A stretch of 64,000 nt of DNA. Source: Streptomyces aurantiacus. GTDB taxonomy: Bacteria; Actinomycetota; Actinomycetes; Streptomycetales; Streptomycetaceae. Location: contig NZ_CP114283.1 in assembly GCF_027107535.1 (NCBI RefSeq), positions 806,001-870,000 on the forward strand, given 5' to 3'. Within the stretch, counting starts at the first letter, position 1. The number at the start of each line of letters is the position of its first letter. The translations under genes were made by a program, and so were the position numbers. Below are positions 42,208 to 49,846 of this stretch, one piece after another. The notes below the pieces were generated by a model. It saw only the letters and a list, made by a program, of their open reading frames with translations, did not search any database and had not been told where the DNA came from.

Positions 42208-42567
42208 TCAGCAGGCGCAGAGGCAGAAGGGGTGGCCGGCCGGATCGGCGTACACCCGCCAGTTGCGCCGGCGGTCCTCCGCGTCCAGCACCTTCGCGCC
42301 CAGTGCCAGGACCTCCTTCTCGGCCGCGTCCAGGTCCTCGACGGTCAGGTCCAGATGGAACTGCTGCGAGTCGTCCGGCGCGGGCCACTTAGGCGGTACG
42401 TGACCGGCGGCCGCCTGGAACGCCAGCGTCCCACCCTCCGGCAGCCGCAGCTCGAACCAGTTGCCGTCACCCTCGACGGTGCCGCCGAGCACCTCCGCGT
42501 AGAACGTGGCGAGCGCGCGCGGGTCGGGACAGTCCAGGGCGACGGCGCCCAGCTTGGCGAGAGCCAT
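42208..42567 (-). CDS. Glyoxalase/bleomycin-resistance-fold protein
   Basis: This 119-aa VOC-superfamily protein has paired beta-alpha-beta-beta-beta units: MALAKLGAVALDCPDPRALA opens the first, and QQFHLDLTVEDLDAAEKEVL the second. It ends VYADPAGHPFCLCAC, the normal place for a metal-ligand region, here with two unusual cysteines. Such proteins bind or modify small molecules; the substrate is unknown. AGGAGGAGAAG precedes the ATG on the minus strand. It faces the CGNR regulator across a region with GTTAC sites. Confidence 0.85.
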   Translation of the reverse strand: MALAKLGAVALDCPDPRALATFYAEVLGGTVEGDGNWFELRLPEGGTLAFQAAAGHVPPKWPAPDDSQQFHLDLTVEDLDAAEKEVLALGAKVLDAEDRRRNWRVYADPAGHPFCLCAC

Positions 42568-42586
42568 GACTTCTCCTCCTCGGTTC

Positions 42587-42699
42587 GTTACCTCTTATGG
42601 GTTTCATCAGGTAACCGTTACTGCATGCTGCCCCATTGGGGGTAACGGCACAAGAGGGGCGAGGACTGCTGTTACCGCCTGCTACCCGCCGGGGGTAAC
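42587..42699. promoter_or_regulatory. GTTAC/GTAAC operator array between divergent genes
   Basis: GTTAC or GTAAC occurs at 42587, 42611, 42617, 42642, 42671 and 42695 (six sites). 42611-42621 is the palindrome GTAAC-C-GTTAC. Two larger dyads, GTTAC-N20-GTAAC (42617-42646) and GTTAC-N19-GTAAC (42671-42699), repeat with a period of about 54 bp. The last site overlaps the CGNR gene's -10 (TAACGT, 42696-42701), which stands 7 nt before its ATG. Autoregulation by the CGNR protein is inferred. Confidence 0.6.
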
Positions 42700-42708
42700 G
42701 TCGCAGGC

Positions 42709-43215
42709 ATGAGTGAGCGTGTGCCCGCACCCGGCGGACTGGTCCTCATCCAGTCCCTGGTCAACAGCCTCGACATCGAGTCGGGCGTCGACGCGCTCGA
42801 CACGGCCGAGGGACGGGCCCGGTTCGGGCTCGGCGAGGGCGAGAGCGAGGCGCGGGACGCGCGCGAACTGCGCGAGTCGCTGCGGGTCGCGTGTCTCGCC
42901 CACGCGGGCCACCCGGCCCACCGGCAGGTACGGCTGCTCGACGAACTGCTCGCGTCGGCCCCGCTCGTCGTCACGGTCGCGGCGGGCGACGGCTCGGCGG
43001 CCTTCAGGCCCGCGGACCCGTCAGCGCTGGCCTCCAGGGTGGCGGCGGCTGTCGCCGAGTCCCTCACCGCCGGCACCTGGCTGCGGCTCAAGGCCTGCGA
43101 GGCCCCGGACTGCCACTGGGCGTACTACGACCGCAGTCCTGCGGGACGCGGCCGCTGGTGCTCGATGTCGGTCTGCGGAGCCCGGGCCAAGATGCGCCGC
43201 TACCGCGCCAAATAG
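42709..43215 (+). CDS. CGNR zinc-finger (ABATE-domain) regulator
   Basis: This 168-aa protein has an N-terminal stress-related ABATE-like domain (LIQSLVNSLDIESGVDALD) and a C-terminal treble-clef finger. The metal residues are in CEAPDCHWAYYDRSPAGRGR followed by WCSMSVCGARAK, with CGAR replacing the name-giving CGNR. The last residues (MRRYRAK) are basic, as for DNA contact. The mRNA is probably leaderless. It is divergent from the glyoxalase-fold gene, which it may control. Confidence 0.85.
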   Translation: MSERVPAPGGLVLIQSLVNSLDIESGVDALDTAEGRARFGLGEGESEARDARELRESLRVACLAHAGHPAHRQVRLLDELLASAPLVVTVAAGDGSAAFRPADPSALASRVAAAVAESLTAGTWLRLKACEAPDCHWAYYDRSPAGRGRWCSMSVCGARAKMRRYRAK

Positions 43216-43230
43216 CCGGACCGGACCGCA

Positions 43231-43270
43231 GAGGACCGGAGAGGGCCGGAGAGGGCCGGAGAGGGCCCAC
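43231..43270 (+). repeat. Short tandem repeat of 10-bp units
   Basis: Four units of GAGGGCCGGA (first GAGGACCGGA, last GAGGGCCCAC) lie between the CGNR stop and the convergent dehydrogenase stop. It is likely neutral slippage sequence. Confidence 0.7.
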
Positions 43271-43316
43271 GTCCGGAAGCCCGTCCAGGTGGGCCCGGGT
43301 GCCGCTCAGGGGCCGC

Positions 43317-44660
43317 TCAGGCCGTCGGGCGTCCCATCGCCCGGTACGTCCAGCCCGCCGCCCGCCACACGGCCGGGTCCAGGGCGTTGCGGCCGTCGAG
43401 CATGACGCGGTCCGTCGTCACCTCGCCGAGCGACGCAGGGTCCAGCTCGCGGAACTCGCGCCACTCGGTCAGGTGCAGCACGGCGTGGGCCCCGCGTACG
43501 GCGTCCACCGCCGTCTCCGCGTACCCCAGCGTGGGGAAGATCCGCCGTGCGTTGTCCATGCCCTTGGGGTCGTAGACGGTGACCTGGCCGCCCTGCAGGT
43601 GGATCTGCCCGGCGACGTTCAGCGCGGGCGAGTCCCGGACGTCGTCCGAGTCCGGCTTGAACGTCGCGCCGAGGACGGCGATCCGCTTGCCGAGGAAGGA
43701 ACCCCCGCCCAGCGCCTCACGGGCCATCTCCACCATCTGTCCGCGCCGCCGCATGTTGATGGAGTCGATCTCGCGCAGGAACGTGAGCGCCTGGTCGGCG
43801 CCCAGCTCGCCCGCGCGGGCCATGAAGGCGCGGATGTCCTTGGGCAGGCAGCCGCCGCCGAAGCCGATGCCCGCGCGCAGGAACTTCCTCCCGATGCGGT
43901 CGTCGTGCCCGATCGCCTCGGCGAGCTTCACGACGTCGCCGCCCCCGGCCTCACAGACCTCGGCCATCGCGTTGATGAAGGAGATCTTGGTGGCGAGGAA
44001 GGAGTTCGCGGCGGTCTTCACCAGCTCGGCGGTCGGGAAGTCGGTCACCACGAACGGCGTGCCCTCGGCCAGCGGCGTCGCGTACACCTCGCGCAGCAGC
44101 TTCTCGGCGCGCTCGCTGCGGATGCCGGCGACGATGCGGTCGGGGTGCAGGGTGTCCTGGACGGCGAAGCCCTCGCGCAGGAACTCCGGGTTCCAGGCCA
44201 GCTCGACCTCCTCGCCGGCGGGGGAGAGCTCGACGAGGGTACGGGCCAGCCGCTCGGCCGACCCCACGGGCACGGTGGACTTGCCGACGACGAGGGCGGG
44301 GCCCGTCAGATGGGGTGCGAGCGAGGCGAAGGCGGCGTCGACGTACGACATGTCGCACGCGTACTCGCCGTGCTTCTGCGGGGTGTTCACGCAGACGAAG
44401 TGGATGTCGCCGAACGCCGCGGCCTCCGCGTAGTCCATGGTGAAGCGCAACCGCCCGCTGGCGCCCTCGATCCCGGCGACGTGCTTGCGCAGCAGTTCCT
44501 CCAGACCGGGCTCGTACATCGGGACCTCGCCCCGCTGGAGCATCTCGATCTTCTCGGGCACCACGTCCAGGCCCAGCACCTCGAAACCGAGCTCGGCCAT
44601 GGCGGCGGCGTGCGTGGCGCCGAGATAGCCGGTGCCGATCACGGTGATCTTGAGGGCCAT
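43317..44660 (-). CDS. UDP-glucose/GDP-mannose-type 6-dehydrogenase
   Basis: This 447-aa NAD-dependent enzyme oxidises a nucleotide sugar to its uronic acid in two steps. The N-terminal Rossmann fold starts KITVIGTGYLGATHAAAMAE. The catalytic cysteine lies in GIGFGGGCLPKDIRAF; VVGKSTVPVGSAERLA and AVLGATFKPDSDDVRDSP are further family blocks. GGAG precedes ATG 44660. It probably makes UDP-glucuronate for a wall or capsule polymer, which the neighbouring LCP proteins could attach. Confidence 0.9.
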   Translation of the reverse strand: MALKITVIGTGYLGATHAAAMAELGFEVLGLDVVPEKIEMLQRGEVPMYEPGLEELLRKHVAGIEGASGRLRFTMDYAEAAAFGDIHFVCVNTPQKHGEYACDMSYVDAAFASLAPHLTGPALVVGKSTVPVGSAERLARTLVELSPAGEEVELAWNPEFLREGFAVQDTLHPDRIVAGIRSERAEKLLREVYATPLAEGTPFVVTDFPTAELVKTAANSFLATKISFINAMAEVCEAGGGDVVKLAEAIGHDDRIGRKFLRAGIGFGGGCLPKDIRAFMARAGELGADQALTFLREIDSINMRRRGQMVEMAREALGGGSFLGKRIAVLGATFKPDSDDVRDSPALNVAGQIHLQGGQVTVYDPKGMDNARRIFPTLGYAETAVDAVRGAHAVLHLTEWREFRELDPASLGEVTTDRVMLDGRNALDPAVWRAAGWTYRAMGRPTA

Positions 44661-44810
44661 GGATGCTCCAGTAGGTATCGGTCAGGCATGCGCCGGCAGT
44701 GCGCCCCGAGTGCGCTGACCGAGCATAGTCGGGGCGTGTTCGAGCGCTTCACCGGGCAGATTTTCCCTTGTCGCCAAGGTCACGTATCCCTCCCGTGGGC
44801 AGGCCCTTAA

Positions 44811-44846
44811 AATTTGAGTTACTTAACGGTAATTAGCGTCAGCATC
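44811..44846 (+). promoter_or_regulatory. A/T-rich promoter region of the acyl-CoA dehydrogenase gene
   Basis: AATTTGAGTTACTTAACGGT and AATTAGCGTC stand out in GC-poor composition. They include an inverted repeat TTAC-TTAACG-GTAA (44819-44832). The gene starts 26 bp further on behind GGAGCGTGAGAG. Confidence 0.45.
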
Positions 44847-44872
44847 ACTGTGTCTTTGGAGCGTGAGAGACC

Positions 44873-46030
44873 TTGGCCGGATCGGCTGATTTCGACCTGT
44901 ACCGCCCGTCCGAGGAGCACGACATGCTCCGGGACGCGATCCGCTCACTGGCCGAGGCGAAGATCGCGCCGCACGCCGCGGCGGTGGACGAGGAAGCCCG
45001 GTTCCCCCAGGAGGCCCACGACGCCCTGGTGGCCGCCGATCTGCACGCCGTGCACGTACCGGAGTCGTACGGCGGCGCGGGCGCGGACGCGCTGGCGACG
45101 GTCATCGTGATCGAGGAGGTGGCGCGGGTCTGCGCGTCCTCGTCCCTGATCCCCGCGGTGAACAAGCTCGGCTCCCTGCCCGTCATCCTCTCGGGCTCCG
45201 AGGACCTGAAGAAGAAGTACATGACGCCGCTGGCCAAGGGCGACGGGATGTTCTCGTACTGCCTCTCCGAGCCGGACGCCGGGTCGGACGCGGCCGGCAT
45301 GAAGACGAGGGCGGTCCGGGACGGCGACTTCTACGTCCTGAACGGCGTGAAGCGCTGGATCACCAACGCCGGCGAGTCGGAGTACTACACGGTGATGGCC
45401 GTGACCGACCCCACGAAGCGCTCGAAGGGCATCTCGGCGTTCGTGGTCGAGAAGTCGGACGAGGGTGTCTCCTTCGGCGCCCCCGAGCGCAAGCTCGGCA
45501 TCAAGGGCAGCCCGACGCGCGAGGTCTACCTCGACAACGTCCGCATCCCTGCCGACCGCATGATCGGCGACGAGGGCACGGGCTTCGCCACCGCGATGAA
45601 GACCCTGGACCACACCCGCATCACGATCGCCGCGCAGGCGCTCGGCATCGCGCAGGGCGCCCTCGACTACGCCAAGGGCTACGTCCAGGAGCGCAAGCAG
45701 TTCGGCAAGCCGATCGCCGACTTCCAGGGCATCCAGTTCATGCTCGCCGACATGGCCATGAAGATCGAGGCCGCCCGCCAGCTGACGTACGCCGCCGCGG
45801 CGAAGTCCGAGCGCGGTGACAAGGACCTGACCTTCCAGGGCGCGGCGGCCAAGTGCTTCGCCTCCGACGTCGCCATGGAGGTCACCACGGACGCCGTCCA
45901 GCTCCTCGGCGGCTACGGCTACACCCGCGACTACCCGGTCGAGCGCATGATGCGCGACGCCAAGATCACGCAGATCTACGAAGGCACGAACCAGGTCCAG
46001 CGGATCGTGATGGCACGGAACCTGCCGTAG
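44873..46030 (+). CDS. Acyl-CoA dehydrogenase
   Basis: This 385-aa FAD enzyme oxidises acyl-CoA to enoyl-CoA. FAD and substrate motifs include FSYCLSEPDAGSDAAGMKT, WITNAGESEYYTVMA, QERKQFGKPIADFQGIQF and QLLGGYGYTRDYPVERMMRD. The catalytic glutamate lies in KITQIYEGTNQVQR near the C-terminus. TTG 44873 follows GGAGCGTGAGAGACC, a fair ribosome-binding site. It is a cytosolic enzyme of beta-oxidation or branched-chain amino-acid breakdown; the chain preference cannot be read here. Confidence 0.93.
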   Translation: MAGSADFDLYRPSEEHDMLRDAIRSLAEAKIAPHAAAVDEEARFPQEAHDALVAADLHAVHVPESYGGAGADALATVIVIEEVARVCASSSLIPAVNKLGSLPVILSGSEDLKKKYMTPLAKGDGMFSYCLSEPDAGSDAAGMKTRAVRDGDFYVLNGVKRWITNAGESEYYTVMAVTDPTKRSKGISAFVVEKSDEGVSFGAPERKLGIKGSPTREVYLDNVRIPADRMIGDEGTGFATAMKTLDHTRITIAAQALGIAQGALDYAKGYVQERKQFGKPIADFQGIQFMLADMAMKIEAARQLTYAAAAKSERGDKDLTFQGAAAKCFASDVAMEVTTDAVQLLGGYGYTRDYPVERMMRDAKITQIYEGTNQVQRIVMARNLP

Positions 46031-46068
46031 GGCTCCTGCCGCAGACCATGCGGCACACCCCTTCGCGG

Positions 46069-46117
46069 ACGGCGGGAGGCCCCCGGCATCGAGCAGATGC
46101 CGGGGGCCTCCCGCCGT
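46069..46117. terminator. Perfect 21-bp bidirectional terminator
   Basis: Arms 46069-46089 and 46097-46117 are perfect reverse complements with loop CGAGCAG. It separates the convergent acyl-CoA dehydrogenase and LCP genes. Confidence 0.85.
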
Positions 46118-46143
46118 ACGTGAACGGATCGCGCTTCCGGTGC

Positions 46144-47409
46144 CTACCGGTTGCTCGTCACCGTGACCTTCTCGTCGTTCTTCAGCTGGTCCACCAGGGT
46201 CTTGACCTTGGCGGTGTCCCACTGGAGGTTGCCGTTGCCGGAGTTGCCCGAGATCGGCATGTTCATCGACTTGCCGTCACCGCTGGTGATGCCCTTCATG
46301 GCCCAGAACATGGAGCCGAGGTCCCACAGGGACATGTCCTTGTCGACGGTGAGGGTGTCGAGGCCGGAGCTCAGGGTCGGGTAGAGCTTGAAGGGGTTGA
46401 GCACCGTCGAGGGGGTCGCCGTCTGGTTGGCGAGCGCCGAGAGGAACTTCTGCTGGTTCTTCGTACGGTCCAGGTCGCTGCCCGCGAGCGCGTACCGGGT
46501 CCGCACGAACGCGAGGGACTGCTCGCCGTTCAGGGTCTGCTTGCCCGCCTCGAAGTCGGCGCCGGACTTGGAGTCCTTCATGCCGCCCTTGGGGATGTCG
46601 ATCTCCACGCCGCCCACGGAGTCGACGATCTTCGCGAAGCCGGCGAAGCCGATCTCCGCGTAGTGGTCGATGCGCAGTCCGGTGTTGGCCTCGACCGTCC
46701 GGACGAGCAGCTCGGGCCCGTCCTCCGCGTACGCCGCGTTCAGCTTCACCTGGCGGCCGGTGCCCGGGAAGGTCTTGCCGGACTCGGAGCCCTTGAACGT
46801 GGGGATCGTCACGTTCGAGTCGCGGGGCAGCGAGATCATGGTGTTCCCGTTGCTGCCGACGTGCAGGATCATCATCGAGTCCGTGCGCTTGCCCTCGGCG
46901 GAACCGGTGTGGAGCTTCTTCTTCTCCTCCGCGGTCATGCCCGCGCGGCTGTCGGAGCCGACGATCAGGTAGTTCGTGCCCTCGCCGGCGTCGGGCCGGT
47001 CGATGACCTGCGACAGGTCGACGTCCCGGTTGAGCTTGGAGTCGGCCCAGAAGTACGTGCCGACGGACACCACGACCAGCAGCGTGACCACCGTGATCGA
47101 GATCCACTTGATCCGCCGCCGCCAGTTCGGCGCGGGCCGGTCCCGCAGGCCGCCCGGCCCCTGCGGACCGCCGCCGCCGGGTGCGCCGTAGACCTGGCCC
47201 GAGTTGTAGCCGCTGTCGTAGCCGCCCTCGCCGTGACCGTCGGTGTACGTGGGCTGCGGCGGGACCCCGTGGGGAGGTGCCGAGCCGGCTCCCCGGCCGC
47301 GCTGCACCTGCCGCATCACACGGGCGCCCTCGGGCTGGGCGCTCGCGCTGCCACGGCCTTGGCGGTCGCCGCCGTTGTTTCCGGACCATCCCTGGGGCCA
47401 ATCGTTCAT
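46144..47409 (-). CDS. LCP-family protein (LytR type), no LytR_C domain
   Basis: This 421-aa membrane protein has a long Gly/Pro/Gln-rich cytosolic tail (1-95), one anchor (about 103-122) and an LCP domain with TNYLIVGSDSRAGM, DSMMILHVGSN, MISLPRDSNVTIP and QSLAFVRTRYALAGSDLDRT. It should transfer lipid-linked glycopolymer to peptidoglycan outside the membrane. ATG 47409 has a CACACT box 7 nt upstream, consistent with a leaderless mRNA. It is divergent from the thioesterase and convergent with the acyl-CoA dehydrogenase. Confidence 0.9.
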   Translation of the reverse strand: MNDWPQGWSGNNGGDRQGRGSASAQPEGARVMRQVQRGRGAGSAPPHGVPPQPTYTDGHGEGGYDSGYNSGQVYGAPGGGGPQGPGGLRDRPAPNWRRRIKWISITVVTLLVVVSVGTYFWADSKLNRDVDLSQVIDRPDAGEGTNYLIVGSDSRAGMTAEEKKKLHTGSAEGKRTDSMMILHVGSNGNTMISLPRDSNVTIPTFKGSESGKTFPGTGRQVKLNAAYAEDGPELLVRTVEANTGLRIDHYAEIGFAGFAKIVDSVGGVEIDIPKGGMKDSKSGADFEAGKQTLNGEQSLAFVRTRYALAGSDLDRTKNQQKFLSALANQTATPSTVLNPFKLYPTLSSGLDTLTVDKDMSLWDLGSMFWAMKGITSGDGKSMNMPISGNSGNGNLQWDTAKVKTLVDQLKNDEKVTVTSNR

Positions 47410-47454
47410 GCGCCCCAGTGTGCAGTGCTCGACTGTGTGGCATACAAGAGTCTT

Positions 47455-47568
47455 CGGAATATCGGACCAGGGCTGTTGCAGATCTGATGCAAAACGACCC
47501 CTTCGCGCCCCCGGCATAGGGTGGGCGGCATGACAGACCAGGCCCACGCCCCGGAGTCCGATATTCCG
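47455..47568. repeat. 13-bp inverted repeat spanning a divergent promoter region
   Basis: CGGAATATCGGAC (47455-47467) and its exact complement GTCCGATATTCCG (47556-47568, inside the thioesterase CDS) are 88 bp apart. TTGCA-N7-TGCAA (47476-47492) lies between them. They could be looping operator sites. Confidence 0.5.
47517..47529 (+). promoter_or_regulatory. -10 element for leaderless thioesterase gene
   Basis: TAGGGT (47517-47522) is followed by 7 nt and ATG 47530; there is no ribosome-binding site. Confidence 0.5.
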
Positions 47569-48075
47569 GGCAAGCCGACTTCGGCGTCCCGAACCACCCT
47601 CAGCCACATCATGACCCACGGCGACACCAACCTTCTGGGGACGGTGCACGGCGGAGTGATCATGAAACTGGTCGATGACGCGGCCGGGGCGGTGGCCGGG
47701 CGGCACTCCGGAGGACCCGCCGTCACGGCCTCGATGGACGAGATGGCGTTCCTGGAGCCGGTACGGGTGGGCGACCTGGTCCATGTGAAGGCCCAGGTGA
47801 ACTGGACCGGCCGCACGTCCATGGAGGTCGGTGTCCGCGTCCTCGCCGAGCGCTGGAACGAGTCGACGCCGCCCCAGCAGGTCGGCTCGGCCTACCTCGT
47901 CTTCGCCGCGGTCGACGCCGACGGCAAGCCGCGCCGGGTGCCTCCGGTATGCCCGGAGACGGAACGCGACGAGCGGCGGTACCAGGAGGCACAGATCCGG
48001 CGCACACACCGGCTGGCCCGCCGCCGAGCCATCATGGACCTCCGCGAAAGGCGCTCCGCCGAGGGCCTCGACTAG
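47530..48075 (+). CDS. Hotdog-fold acyl-CoA thioesterase
   Basis: A 181-aa member of the YciA/BACH-like acyl-CoA thioesterases, which hydrolyse acyl-CoA to free acid. Visible motifs are IMTHGDTNLLGTVHGGVIMK with the conserved D and N, ASMDEMAFLEPVRVGDLV and NWTGRTSMEVGVRVLAE. The C-terminus is a basic helix (RRYQEAQIRRTHRLARRR). I chose ATG 47530 over the GTG at 47521 because a -10 element is at the right distance for a leaderless transcript. Confidence 0.88.
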   Translation: MTDQAHAPESDIPGKPTSASRTTLSHIMTHGDTNLLGTVHGGVIMKLVDDAAGAVAGRHSGGPAVTASMDEMAFLEPVRVGDLVHVKAQVNWTGRTSMEVGVRVLAERWNESTPPQQVGSAYLVFAAVDADGKPRRVPPVCPETERDERRYQEAQIRRTHRLARRRAIMDLRERRSAEGLD

Positions 48076-48125
48076 CGAGTCCGGTACGCGTCCCCCCGAG
48101 CGGACTGGCCCTGATCGCCCCCGCC

Positions 48126-48230
48126 CGCCCCGTCAGGGGCGCGGGGAACGGCGCGCCCAGCCCCCACCGTCCCGCGGACGAAGTCCTGCCCAGTGGGGCG
48201 CGCGGAACGGCGCACAGCCACCCGGCCCGG
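48126..48230 (-). repeat. Dispersed GC-rich repeat, reverse orientation, two copies
   Basis: The hairpin CGCCCC-GTCA-GGGGCG (48126-48141) leads into GCGGGGAACGGCGCG. A second partial copy (GGGGCGCGCGGAACGGCG, about 48197-48214) follows. They lie between convergent thioesterase and LCP genes and may aid termination. Confidence 0.55.
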
Positions 48231-48270
48231 CGGGTGAAGGGGGCGTCGGGCGCCCCCGCCCGACCGGCGC

Positions 48271-49728
48271 CTACGGGCAGACCACCTGGTCGCCCGTCAC
48301 CGCGTCGAACTCCCCCTGCGTCGGATCCTCCGCCCGCACCTTCCGAACCTCCGTGTAGTCCGCGCCCGCGATCACCTTCATCAGGGGCCCCCGGCCCGGC
48401 ACGGCGCGCAGCTCACTGCCCGGCAGGGCCGCCGCGAGGGACTTCGCGGAGCGGTCCCAGCGCGGGTCGTACAGGACGACGGTCCGCCGCGCGGACCGGT
48501 CCTGGGCGTTCACGGGCGCCCGCGTCGTACGGAACCCGGTGGCGGCCAGCCCGCTGTCGACGCGACCGCCCAGCCCGGCGGTCATCGTCCCGTTCTCGAC
48601 CTGGACCCGGATCTGCTGCGGGGCGACATCGACGCGCAGGGCCCTGGAGCGGACCCGGTGCGGTGCGAGCGGCTTGTCGTCGCGCAGGGTCCTGAAGAGC
48701 CGCCCCGCCTTCTTCTCGTCCCACTTCAACGTCGAGCCGATGCCCTTCACGGCGTACCCCATCTTCCCGATCGGGACCGTCGTGAACTCCGACGAGGACG
48801 GCGAGAAGGCCCGCATCGCCCGCCCCAGGTCGATCAGCTCGTCCGTCCCGAAGCCCTTGTCCGCGCGCACGGAGCCGAGCACGGCCTGCGTCACGTCGCG
48901 GAACCTGACCGGGTTGAGCAGCACCCCGGACGACGTGGCCTGGGCGATCAGCGCCGCCAGGAACCGCTGCTGGCGCTGCATCCGGCCGAGGTCCGCGGCC
49001 CCGTCGATGTGCCGCGAGCGCACGTACTGCAGCGCCTGGCCGCCGTTCAGAGCGTGGGTCCCGGCGGGCAGGTCGAGCCCGGTGTAGGTGTCCTTCAGCG
49101 GCCGGGCCGTGCAGATCCGCACTCCGCCGATGACGTCCACGGTCTTCATGAAGCTCGTGAAGTCGACCTCCAGATAGTGGTCGATCTTCACGTGGGTCAT
49201 GTTCTCGACGGTGCGCACGGTCAGCCGCGGCCCGCCCTCCGCGTACGCGGCGTTGAGTTTGACCGGGTGCGGTCCGTGCCGTTTGCCGGTGGTCTGGTCG
49301 ATGTGCGCGGGCGTCTCGGCGTACGAGTCGCGCGGCAGGCTCACGATGCTGGCCCGCCGCCGGTCCTCGGAGAGGTGCACGATCATGACCGTGTCCGTGC
49401 AGTGGCAGGGGGCGCCGCCGAGCCGGTACTTCTCCTTCTCCTCCGGGGTGATCCGGTCCCGTCCGTCGGTGCCGACCAGGAGCACGTTCATGCCGTGGCC
49501 CCGCTCGGGCCGGTTCTTCATGTCCTTGAAGGGGTCGATCCGGTTGATGTCGGAGTCGAGACCGGTGACGACCGCGTGTCCGATGCCGGCCGCCGCGAGC
49601 ACCGCCACGGACAGCGAGGTCGCCACCCGGGTGGCCCAGCGGGCGCGGCCGCGCCGTACGGGCGGCCGCGCTGGGCGCTGCCGCTGGGGTGGGGCGGGGG
49701 AGCGGGGCGGGGTGGGCAAGGCGGACAC
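48271..49728 (-). CDS. LCP-family protein with LytR_C domain
   Basis: This 485-aa protein has a short Pro/Arg-rich tail, one membrane segment (about 35-55), an LCP domain (NVLLVGTDGRDRITPEEKEK, CTDTVMIVHLSEDRR, IVSLPRDSYAETP, ALQYVRSRHIDGAADLGR) and a C-terminal LytR_C domain (IRVQVENGTMTAGLGGRV to GADYTEVRKV). A cysteine pair (GGAPCHC) in the lid region is unusual. The start is uncertain: GTG 49728 gives a natural N-terminus but its purine tract is very close. It is divergent from the GT2 gene. Confidence 0.85.
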   Translation of the reverse strand: MSALPTPPRSPAPPQRQRPARPPVRRGRARWATRVATSLSVAVLAAAGIGHAVVTGLDSDINRIDPFKDMKNRPERGHGMNVLLVGTDGRDRITPEEKEKYRLGGAPCHCTDTVMIVHLSEDRRRASIVSLPRDSYAETPAHIDQTTGKRHGPHPVKLNAAYAEGGPRLTVRTVENMTHVKIDHYLEVDFTSFMKTVDVIGGVRICTARPLKDTYTGLDLPAGTHALNGGQALQYVRSRHIDGAADLGRMQRQQRFLAALIAQATSSGVLLNPVRFRDVTQAVLGSVRADKGFGTDELIDLGRAMRAFSPSSSEFTTVPIGKMGYAVKGIGSTLKWDEKKAGRLFRTLRDDKPLAPHRVRSRALRVDVAPQQIRVQVENGTMTAGLGGRVDSGLAATGFRTTRAPVNAQDRSARRTVVLYDPRWDRSAKSLAAALPGSELRAVPGRGPLMKVIAGADYTEVRKVRAEDPTQGEFDAVTGDQVVCP

Positions 49729-49832
49729 CTCCGCGTCGGCCGGGTGTGGGGGTCCGTGAGCACCGTAGGCCCATACGATCTGCTGCCCGGCGCAGCGACC
49801 GGGCGGCGCGCGTCCGTGTCCCCCATTCGCGG

Positions 49833-49846
49833 TAACGTAATCCGCG
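49833..49846 (+). promoter_or_regulatory. -10 element for leaderless GT2 gene
   Basis: TAACGT (49833-49838) stands 8 nt before ATG 49847, without a ribosome-binding site. Confidence 0.45.

Noticed and set aside
43231..43270. CRISPR-like or functional tandem array
   Set aside because: Only four 10-bp units without spacers, between convergent stops; more likely replication slippage.
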